From assembly GCA_002746235.1 (NCBI GenBank), contig NVWJ01000010.1:30367-39793 (forward strand): 9,427 nucleotides of DNA, in the 5' to 3' direction. The DNA comes from Planctomycetota bacterium. Its GTDB lineage: Bacteria; Planctomycetota; UBA1135. The translations under genes were made by a program, and so were the position numbers. The first letter of the stretch is position 1; every line of letters starts with the position of its first letter. Below are positions 1-6,545 of the stretch, in pieces. The notes below the pieces were generated by a model that was not told the origin of the DNA, made no database searches, and saw nothing but the letters and a program-made list of their open reading frames with translations.

Positions 1-72
1 GATTTGCAGGGCAACCGGGTCAAGGTTCTGTTCGCATCGGATGACGCGGTTGCGGATTTGGAGTTGCTTTAG
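1..72 (+). CDS. C-terminal end of an unidentified protein (5' truncated by the window)
   Basis: Frame 1 is open from the first base and ends at a TAG at 70-72, giving 23 residues that end in ...FASDDAVADLELL. The reading frame is plausible because it is followed after only 32 bases by the start of the gamma-glutamyltransferase gene on the same strand, which suggests cotranscription. The fragment is too short to place in a family, and I do not recognise it. The alternative is that the open stretch is chance. A transcript that continues into the next gene would fit the spacing. Confidence 0.5.
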   Translation, partial: DLQGNRVKVLFASDDAVADLELL

Positions 73-97
73 AAACTCAGAATTCGAGCTACTAGAC

Positions 98-119
98 TGG
101 GGCGATGCTGTTCGCCCCA
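98..119. promoter_or_regulatory. Perfect 8-bp inverted repeat enclosing the ggt start codon
   Basis: TGGGGCGA (98-105) is exactly complementary to TCGCCCCA (112-119), with a six-base spacer (106-111). The A of the start codon is the last base of the left arm, and the T and G lie in the loop. The stem is GC-rich, so it should fold well in RNA and would hide the initiation region. It has no following T-run, so it is not a standard terminator for the gene ending at 72. A role in translational control or in attenuating readthrough is inference. Confidence 0.5.
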
Positions 120-1784
120 ACCCTCTTAAGTCTCGCGCTCGGCCTTCTCCAAACAGCGGGGCAGGGGGCGGTCGCGACATCGCAGGTCGATGCCACCGAA
201 GTGGGGTTGGAGATTTTGGCGCAGGGTGGCAATGCCATCGATGCGGCGATTGCGGTGCACTTCGCCTTGGCGGTGACTTATCCGTATGCCGGCAACATCG
301 GCGGCGGCGGGTTTTTGCTTTACCGCGATGCTGAAGGAGAGGCCTGGTTTTTAGACTTCCGAGAGACCGCACCCGCAGCCGCGACATCGGATTTGTATTT
401 GGATGACGACGGGCGGCCGATTGCGGAGGCATCGCAGGTCGGGTGGAAAGCGGTGGGAGTGCCCGGCGCGGTTCCTGGCATGTGGGATGCACATCAGCGG
501 TGGGGGCGTTTGCCGTGGAGCGATTTACTGAAGCCGGCGGAGGAGCTGGCGCGAGGTGGATATCGGATTGGGGTGCGCGAGGCTTCACGTTTGAAGAACT
601 ATGGTCAGGCAATGCGCGAGGATGTGATTGCACGCGAGATCTTCTTCCCGCAAGGGCGTGCGTTGCAGGTGGATGACTTATTCCAACAACCCAAACTTGC
701 TGAAACCATTGGCCTGATTCGCGAGCAGGGAGTGAGTGTCATGCAGCATGGCGATTTGGTGGATGACATAGTTCGTGCGAGTGAAGCTGGCGGCGGCATC
801 TTGCAGTCGGAAGACTTCGCGAACTATCGACCGGCACTTCGGGAAGTTTGGAGCTTTGCCTGGGATGGACGGGAGGTCCTCGCTGCACCACTTCCATCCA
901 GCGGTGGCATTTTCCTGCAACAAGTGCTGTTCACTCTGGAAGGAACTCCATTCGAAGTATGGGGCTTTGACGACCCACGCAGCATTCAGTTCCTCGGCGA
1001 AGCCACCTCCGCAGCATTCCGCGACCGCAACGCATGGTTGGGCGATCCGGCAAGTCTCGATTTTGATCCTCTCGACTTAGTCGACACCGAATACTTGCGC
1101 AGCCGGCGTCGGAGTTTAGGCAGTTCTACTTACACGCCGCCTTCGCGCAGTCTGCCTTCTCCGCCGATGGAGCATTTTGAAACCACACACTTCTCAGTGG
1201 TCGATGGCGATGGCGCCGCAGTCAGTTGCACCACAACTTTAAACGGTGCTTATGGTGCGAAAGTGATGGCACCCGGCGGCTTCGTGATGAACAATGAAAT
1301 GGATGATTTCGCCGCTCTTCCAGGAACCGCGAATCAATACGGCTTAGTGCAAAGCAAATACAACGCAGTGGTTGCAGGGCGTCGTCCGCTCTCTTCGATG
1401 TGCCCGGTCATCGTGGTTGAAAACGGAAAGGTCGATGCGGTAGTCGGAAGTCCAGGCGGTCCGACGATTCTGACTTCCGTATTGCAAGTGCTGCTTGCGC
1501 GCTACTCCTATCACATGAGTCCAGAAGCTTCCATGGCGGCTCCACGATTCCATCGTCAAGATCTTCCACCGCAAGTGCAGTATGAAACCGAGCGTCTGAA
1601 TTCGGCACAGAAAGAAGCCCTGCGCTCCTTTGGCCAACCGCTTCGTTTGCGCAAACGCCTTGGCGATGTCAATGCCATCTTCCGCACTAAGTCTGGTTGG
1701 GAAGCCATAGCCGACCCGCGTTACAGCGGATCGGCGGGGGAAGTGCAGAATTCAGTGTCTAGCGAAACTGGAATTCCACAATAG
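105..1784 (+). CDS. ggt: Gamma-glutamyltransferase (gamma-glutamyl transpeptidase/glutathione hydrolase), exported
   Basis: This enzyme removes or transfers the gamma-glutamyl group of glutathione and related peptides and belongs to the self-cleaving N-terminal-nucleophile hydrolases. The 559-residue length is normal. Residues 1-20 form a hydrophobic signal peptide, so the enzyme should act in the periplasm or outside. The family core begins at once with GAVATSQVDATEVGLEILAQGG, then GNIGGGGF (63-70) and FRETAP (85-90), where R86 matches the substrate carboxylate-binding Arg of the E. coli enzyme. Autocleavage should occur before T360 of TTHFSVVD, giving a 200-residue small subunit. T378 and N380 keep the E. 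coli T409/N411 spacing. NNEMDDF (396-402), a full lid-loop stretch, PLSSM (428-432) and GSPGG (448-452) complete the active site. The ATG at 105 is the first start after an in-frame TAG at 93-95, and the signal peptide supports it. No good Shine-Dalgarno is visible; the start lies in an inverted repeat. The 3' end overlaps the convergent neighbour. Confidence 0.96.
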   Translation: MLFAPTLLSLALGLLQTAGQGAVATSQVDATEVGLEILAQGGNAIDAAIAVHFALAVTYPYAGNIGGGGFLLYRDAEGEAWFLDFRETAPAAATSDLYLDDDGRPIAEASQVGWKAVGVPGAVPGMWDAHQRWGRLPWSDLLKPAEELARGGYRIGVREASRLKNYGQAMREDVIAREIFFPQGRALQVDDLFQQPKLAETIGLIREQGVSVMQHGDLVDDIVRASEAGGGILQSEDFANYRPALREVWSFAWDGREVLAAPLPSSGGIFLQQVLFTLEGTPFEVWGFDDPRSIQFLGEATSAAFRDRNAWLGDPASLDFDPLDLVDTEYLRSRRRSLGSSTYTPPSRSLPSPPMEHFETTHFSVVDGDGAAVSCTTTLNGAYGAKVMAPGGFVMNNEMDDFAALPGTANQYGLVQSKYNAVVAGRRPLSSMCPVIVVENGKVDAVVGSPGGPTILTSVLQVLLARYSYHMSPEASMAAPRFHRQDLPPQVQYETERLNSAQKEALRSFGQPLRLRKRLGDVNAIFRTKSGWEAIADPRYSGSAGEVQNSVSSETGIPQ

Positions 1785-4700
1785 TGGATTCGTTTGGACT
1801 CAGAAGAGCATTGCGCGTTTGCACTTCGCCTTCATACTCCACTTCGACGACGTAACTGCCGGGCACAAAAGTTCCGAGCGGCATGGTGCCATCTTCCGCG
1901 CCAAACATGCGCGAGAATGCCGCGGTTGGGCCATCGAGGCCATCGACGCGTTTGCCTTCCGAGTCGAACACTTTGATGCTCGCTTCGGGCAACGGTTGAC
2001 TATTCGCCCCCAGAATCCGTGCGTTCAACTGCACGCCTTCTTCGATTTGGATTTCGACTTCCACGGTCTCGGCTTCACCAACCACCACGCCTTCGATTTG
2101 TGCCTTTGCAAAGCCACGGCCCTCAATGCGTACGGTGTAGGTGCCTGGGCTTAACCCTGAAATGAGACCTTCGCCGCCAAATCCCCAGTTGGAATTGGGT
2201 TCCACACCTTCTTCTCCACCATCCATGATGGCAGTCAAGGTATAGCCTTGATCCGGCGCTTTGCCTTGTGCATCTTGAATCAAAACCTTGATTGCCGAGG
2301 AAACCGGCAACAAGATGTCAGCGACAATCTTGGTGTCATTTTCGTAAAGCGTGAATCCTTTACTGCGCTCATTTCCCAAAGGAGAATCCTCACTCACCAC
2401 ATTTGTGTTGCGCCACGAGTTGATCTCTACTTCCACGTGATAGCGGCCAGCAGCTTTGCCCTCGAATTCGAAGTATCCGTTTTCATCGGAGTTGCCCCAA
2501 TCGGTCTCTTTACCGCCGGTAAACATGGAGAACATGCCGCCGCTGGAATCGTCGCGTACCAGTTTGACGGTCGCATCTTCGACCGGCGTACCGTTGGTTT
2601 CAGTAAGCACACGACCACGCACCACGCCTTGTGGGGTTTCGAGAATCTGATAATCCTCATCGGCGTCTGGAACAATGAGTTCTACGCTACCTTTCCACTC
2701 TTCGGAATCAAGACGAACGGTGTAATCGCCCGGTGCTAGGCTTTTGAATTCAAACTCGCCATCGTCATCGGATTGCGCGGTAGCCATGCGCATGTCGAAC
2801 ATGCTGCCACCGGACCCCATGGCGAACATGGTGGCGCCCGCAATCGGAATTCCTTGGTTTAATAGGCGACCTTTCATGTTGCAACCTCCAGCCGACAAGT
2901 CGGTGATGTCGACCTCGTGGGTTTCGCCTTCACGCGCAAAACACTGCACTAGGCGCGATCCATTGAGCACGGCAAGTAGGTTGCCGGTGAATAGGGCTTC
3001 GTCATCTAAAGAGGCGGTGATGATGAAGTAGTTGCCCGGCTTCACGTGCTCAACGTGGTAATAACCGTTTTCATCGGTGGAGGTTTGCCAGAAGTCCTGC
3101 GAGTCCATGGCGAACCCGCCGACCAGGCGTGCAGGAATCGGCACTCCATGGCGATCGTAAACATATCCATGAATGTTGGAGCCCTGGCGTACTTGGATTA
3201 CGACTTCTTCGCGGACCTCGCCCTTTTCAAGTGGCTTGCCGTGAATGCTGGTTGGCGAAAAACCTTCCGCGATGACGTGTACCCATTCCATGCCGGGCGC
3301 AATGCCAGTCAAGGTGAAAGAGCCATCCGCTTTTGAACGTGCCATGGCAGTGGTTTCCACGCCCATGCGGAAATAAGCCTCAAAGCCGCTTTCCTTCGAA
3401 CGCCCAATCGTGACCACCGCACCCGCGACAGGTTCTCGGGTTCCGAATGCAACTACGCGTCCACTTAAAGTGGCACCGCGCGACATTTTTATTTCGATGC
3501 CTTCGGTAATCGCCCCGGGCTCGACACGAATGTTTTTGTACTTCTCCACCACGTAGCCATCGGCGCGGCCCTCGATGGTCCAGTTACCTGGCATGAGACC
3601 CTCAAACAAGAAAGTTGGATCACCGTTTTCCTTCATTTGAATGTTGCGCAGATTATCCATGGCGGATTTCTCTGGAAGGATTGCGGTTTCATCGTCGCGG
3701 ATGATTTCGCCGACCATTGCTCGTTTTGCTTCTTCCTTGCGCTCTGCGATTTCCCTTGAGCGTTCACGCCAATCGCTGCCCGAAAAATCCATGTCGGGAA
3801 AATCTTCGACGTCTTCATCAGGAGGTGTGAAGTAAGAGGAGTCCTGAGTTCCATTCACTGCGTAAAAGGTGAGCGGAGTGCCATCGTCCTGATTCGACAC
3901 GGTTCCAGCGATACCACCTGGCTGCATCAGAATCAGCGCTAGCTTCTTGTCTTCCATCTTGCGCGGAACGGAGTAAACCGCTTTCGAATAATCGACGGCC
4001 TCTACGCGTAACTTCGCGCCCTCCCAAGCTGCGATGTGGAAGCGTCCGCTGGCATCGGTGATGGCCCAGGTTTCTGCGGGAATCAGCTCCGGAAGGATTT
4101 CCTTGGCCATTTCCATGAGCATGTTTTCGGGAGCTGGCAAACCTCTTCTTCCACCGCTGGACTCTGGCATCGGAATGCTGTTGAGTAATACTTTGGCACC
4201 GGCAATGGCTTTCCCGTCCATGCCAATCACACGACCGGTGAGGTCGTGCATGGTTTGTAGAACCAAAGGCTTTCCGACCACTGAATCTTGCGAGGTTACT
4301 GCACTGCCGACCGGGATTGCACGTCCATCACGGCCTTGCGCGAACAACACTACGCTGCGTTTGGGAAGTTGCGGGAAGTGAAAACTGCCGTCGGCTTTGG
4401 ATTCGACAATGTACTCCGGAAACGCGCGCACCACGCCGACCAACATGCGCAGGTCGATGGGGATGGCCAGAATCTTGGCACCAGCAACACTCTCGCCATC
4501 GCTGTTTTCAATGGTGCCGCTCAAACTCCCGGTCGGAGTCAGTTGTAGTTTGATGTCGGCATCGGTGCCAGGATTGAGTGGCCCAAAGTCGCGCATGCCT
4601 GGATGCGTCGCGCCATCGAGTCCAACAATCGACAGCGTCATGTTGGCGGGGACGACATCAATCGAGTAATGGCCGGAGCTGTCGGTGAATACGCGGTCGA

Positions 4701-5361
4701 GGTAGATATCGCGATTGCGGATGGCTTGTGGGATGTACATCAAGGATGGCCCCACAAAGATTTCGACGTTGGCAACTGGCGCTCCAAACTCATCAATCAC
4801 AGAGCCTTCTAAGTGTGCACCTGGAATCGTGTGCACGACCAAGCCTTCTTCAGTATCCAAATCGGAGGGACGAATCTCCTGACGTCCGCGGGTTAAGTGA
4901 TGATGCCCCCGCGCCACCAAATACTGCCCTCTTCCATAGAGACCTTCTAGCTGAAACTTGCCATCGGCATCGGAACGCGTGGAAGCGATGGGCTCCAGAC
5001 TTAGCTCCAATGGGTTTTCAATCAGCTCAGCGACATCGAGCTCAAAATCAAAGAAGGGGTAGGGCCCGCCGAACGCTGCGACCCACATGTCTGCAAGCGG
5101 CACTCCCTTTTCGTCGACCACGGTACCGACTAGGCCAAAGTTGCCATCGCCCACTTTCTCAACGCGCGGATCAAAGGGCTCCGCTTCCTCTTCGACTAAC
5201 CGTTCTGGGCCGCGGTCCAAAGTTGCCGCAGCCAATGTTTCTTCTGCCTTAGCAACCGCCGGCGCATCGAGCACCTCTTCCGGTGTGGAGTCGTCTTGGA
5301 AAATCCAAAACACGAGCAAGGCAACCACGACTAGCGCGATAAGTGGGAGAAATCGTTTCAT
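1759..5361 (-). CDS. Giant membrane-anchored protein of eleven tandem carboxypeptidase-regulatory-like (transthyretin-type beta-sandwich) modules
   Basis: The product is 1200 residues. Residues 4-21 are a single hydrophobic segment after MKR, with no obvious signal peptidase site, so it is probably an N-terminal anchor with the rest in the periplasm or outside. An acidic linker (about 23-70) follows. About eleven modules come next, each opening with a G-x-V-x-D-x-x-G-x-P-(I/V)-x-x-A-x-V type strand pair and closing with D-x-D/N-G-x-F-x-(F/L)-x-G-L-x-P-G-x-Y. They open near residues 76, 184, 279, 373, 482, 630, 728, 826, 912, 1022 and 1110. The pattern fits the CarboxypepD_reg/SpaA-like superfamilies. 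No catalytic domain is visible. Module 5 carries a highly charged, probably helical insertion (about 505-580). The only two cysteines are C807 and C827. A structural, adhesive or surface-scaffold role is inferred. The ATG at 5361 gives the anchor but has no visible Shine-Dalgarno. The gene is divergent from the secreted-protein gene at 5547 and converges on ggt with overlap. Confidence 0.9.
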   Translation of the reverse strand: MKRFLPLIALVVVALLVFWIFQDDSTPEEVLDAPAVAKAEETLAAATLDRGPERLVEEEAEPFDPRVEKVGDGNFGLVGTVVDEKGVPLADMWVAAFGGPYPFFDFELDVAELIENPLELSLEPIASTRSDADGKFQLEGLYGRGQYLVARGHHHLTRGRQEIRPSDLDTEEGLVVHTIPGAHLEGSVIDEFGAPVANVEIFVGPSLMYIPQAIRNRDIYLDRVFTDSSGHYSIDVVPANMTLSIVGLDGATHPGMRDFGPLNPGTDADIKLQLTPTGSLSGTIENSDGESVAGAKILAIPIDLRMLVGVVRAFPEYIVESKADGSFHFPQLPKRSVVLFAQGRDGRAIPVGSAVTSQDSVVGKPLVLQTMHDLTGRVIGMDGKAIAGAKVLLNSIPMPESSGGRRGLPAPENMLMEMAKEILPELIPAETWAITDASGRFHIAAWEGAKLRVEAVDYSKAVYSVPRKMEDKKLALILMQPGGIAGTVSNQDDGTPLTFYAVNGTQDSSYFTPPDEDVEDFPDMDFSGSDWRERSREIAERKEEAKRAMVGEIIRDDETAILPEKSAMDNLRNIQMKENGDPTFLFEGLMPGNWTIEGRADGYVVEKYKNIRVEPGAITEGIEIKMSRGATLSGRVVAFGTREPVAGAVVTIGRSKESGFEAYFRMGVETTAMARSKADGSFTLTGIAPGMEWVHVIAEGFSPTSIHGKPLEKGEVREEVVIQVRQGSNIHGYVYDRHGVPIPARLVGGFAMDSQDFWQTSTDENGYYHVEHVKPGNYFIITASLDDEALFTGNLLAVLNGSRLVQCFAREGETHEVDITDLSAGGCNMKGRLLNQGIPIAGATMFAMGSGGSMFDMRMATAQSDDDGEFEFKSLAPGDYTVRLDSEEWKGSVELIVPDADEDYQILETPQGVVRGRVLTETNGTPVEDATVKLVRDDSSGGMFSMFTGGKETDWGNSDENGYFEFEGKAAGRYHVEVEINSWRNTNVVSEDSPLGNERSKGFTLYENDTKIVADILLPVSSAIKVLIQDAQGKAPDQGYTLTAIMDGGEEGVEPNSNWGFGGEGLISGLSPGTYTVRIEGRGFAKAQIEGVVVGEAETVEVEIQIEEGVQLNARILGANSQPLPEASIKVFDSEGKRVDGLDGPTAAFSRMFGAEDGTMPLGTFVPGSYVVEVEYEGEVQTRNALLSPNESTIVEFQFR

Positions 5362-5371
5362 GAGTCTGGGA

Positions 5372-5419
5372 GCGTAGGGAGCCCTGTGGCGGGGGAGCCA
5401 GCGGGTCTATTCTCTACGC
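5372..5419. repeat. Imperfect inverted repeat in the leader of the 1200-residue protein gene
   Basis: GCGTAGGGA (5372-5380) and TCTCTACGC (5411-5419) are complementary at eight of nine positions, with a GC-rich 30-base centre. The repeat lies 10-58 bases upstream of the ATG at 5361, so it would fall in the 5' leader of that mRNA or overlap its promoter. It could be an operator or a leader stem, but the evidence is only the symmetry. Confidence 0.3.
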
Positions 5420-5475
5420 AGGAAATGGCCGAATGTGGCCTCTTTTCTGGAGAATCCCACTAATATGGAAGTTGC

Positions 5476-5502
5476 GTGTCCCGACCTAGCTGGATGAGAC
5501 AC
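5476..5502. repeat. Short inverted repeat GTGTC...GACAC upstream of the 332-residue protein gene
   Basis: GTGTC (5476-5480) and GACAC (5498-5502) are exact 5-bp arms with a 17-base spacer, and four T residues follow at 5503-5506. The centre holds CCTAGCTGG, which can close a further 2-bp CC/GG stem. The position, 45-71 bases before the ATG at 5547, suits an operator or the start of the leader. The stem is too short to call a terminator. Confidence 0.2.
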
Positions 5503-5533
5503 TTTTGTACTTTCACAAAACGACCCCCCTGAA

Positions 5534-5537
5534 AAGG
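5534..5537 (+). promoter_or_regulatory. Ribosome binding site AAGG deciding the start at 5547
   Basis: AAGG lies nine bases before the ATG at 5547. This supports that start over the in-frame TTG at 5505, which would add 14 residues (several of them basic) before the signal peptide. Confidence 0.5.
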
Positions 5538-5546
5538 CGAACTCCC

Positions 5547-6545
5547 ATGTTTAAGCATCTTTTCCCCCTTCCTTTGCTTGCAGGATTGTTGATGGCACCC
5601 TCCGTGGTGTCCCAACAAAATCACCAAGTCATTTCTCCCCCCGTTTCAAAGCAGGCTCCGAGTTTTGCGCTAGCTACTTCGCCAAGCCTTTCCGCTGGCA
5701 CTAGTCTTGCTCAAACTCTTGGACCTTGGGAATTAAGCCCTCCGACGAGTGCCACATTAATCTCTGGCGGAGGCCCAATCTTTGGCTGGCTGAACACTTC
5801 TAATTCCGCACTCAGCTTATCTGCAGCAATGGCTTCCAGTCCGATTGAAAATGGAGCCTTCGCGAATGCCGATATTGGCACCATTGTAGAGGTCAGCTTT
5901 GCCGGCGGTGTTGTGAATGGACCAGGCGCGGACCTAGTCATGCTCGACGCTCAGTTTGACGTAGGCGATTACGCGATTAGTTCTGACTTCGATGGGTTTG
6001 CATCATCAGTAGTGGTGAGCACATCCTTTGGGATAAGCGTTGCCAATATTGGCTATTTCTACGAGTTCAATCCTGCAGGTCCGTTTTCCGCAAGTGCCGT
6101 TGGCATTGAAATCGATTTGTCCTCTATTGGTGTGCCTGCTGGTGGCATGGTAAATTCCTTGCGCTTTAACTGCGTGAATGGTTCGTGTGATCCGATCAGT
6201 CTTGCAAAAATCGATTCAGGATTCAGTCTTTCGGTTTCAACTTTGACCGCCGGCTCTTTGGGCACTTTCGATGCGACTGGCGGCACCCCTTCCGGCAATA
6301 TTGGAATCGGATTTTCCCTTGCGGGTAACACGCCGACTCTGGTGAATGCAGGAGCTTGCGGAGTCTTAATGGTGGATTTAGCGCCGCCGATTCAAGTACT
6401 TACCACCTTGCCTGCAGACATGAGCGGCAACTTAAACTTCTCGGTTACGATTCCAGCGAATGCCACCGGAACCACGGTCCACTTCCAAGCCCTAGATTTC
6501 GGTAGCTGCGAGTTAAGCAACGGCGTGACGACTACGGTGCTTTAA
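5547..6545 (+). CDS. Secreted protein of unknown function with planctomycete-type surface domains
   Basis: The product is 332 residues. MFKHLFPLPLLAGLLMAPSVVSQ is a classical signal peptide with likely cleavage near residue 22. The mature protein is Ser/Thr/Gly/Ala-rich and low in charge. Residues about 60-225 contain GPGADLVMLDAQFDVGDYAISSDFDGF and EIDLSSIGVPAGGMVNSLRF, a pattern I associate with beta-sandwich, lectin-like surface domains. Residues about 228-332 form a second beta-rich domain (TAGSLGTFDATGG...VHFQALDFGSCELSNGV) that recalls the C-terminal domain shared by many secreted proteins of deep-branching Planctomycetota. Both comparisons are from memory. Four cysteines (C209, C214, C271, C321) could make two disulfides. 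No catalytic motif and no PEP-CTERM or other anchor tail is visible. The ATG at 5547 is chosen for the signal peptide and AAGG site. The stop codon overlaps the stop of the convergent mrp gene. Confidence 0.82.
   Translation: MFKHLFPLPLLAGLLMAPSVVSQQNHQVISPPVSKQAPSFALATSPSLSAGTSLAQTLGPWELSPPTSATLISGGGPIFGWLNTSNSALSLSAAMASSPIENGAFANADIGTIVEVSFAGGVVNGPGADLVMLDAQFDVGDYAISSDFDGFASSVVVSTSFGISVANIGYFYEFNPAGPFSASAVGIEIDLSSIGVPAGGMVNSLRFNCVNGSCDPISLAKIDSGFSLSVSTLTAGSLGTFDATGGTPSGNIGIGFSLAGNTPTLVNAGACGVLMVDLAPPIQVLTTLPADMSGNLNFSVTIPANATGTTVHFQALDFGSCELSNGVTTTVL

Larger units (their letters stand above)
5362..5546. other. Divergent intergenic region between two exported-protein genes
   Basis: These 185 bases separate the starts of the 1200-residue protein gene (leftward) and the 332-residue protein gene (rightward) and should hold promoters for both. 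I see no convincing -35/-10 pair on either strand. TTGCGT at 5472-5477 resembles a -35 box but has no TATAAT-like partner at the right distance. The region contains two inverted repeats, listed separately. An in-frame TTG at 5505 is not preferred as a start. Confidence 0.6.

Noticed and set aside
2248..2739. 163-codon + strand open frame antisense to the giant protein gene
   Set aside because: The frame is opposite modules 8-10 and reads as low-meaning sequence with no recognisable motif, so it is treated as a shadow.
4728..5252. 174-codon + strand open frame inside the giant protein gene
   Set aside because: It is antisense to strongly patterned modules of the 1200-residue protein, has an Arg/Pro/His-rich composition typical of shadow frames, and shows no domain or start signal.
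5505..5546. TTG start for the 332-residue secreted protein
   Set aside because: The ATG at 5547 starts a textbook signal peptide and has AAGG nine bases upstream; the extra 14 residues have no support.
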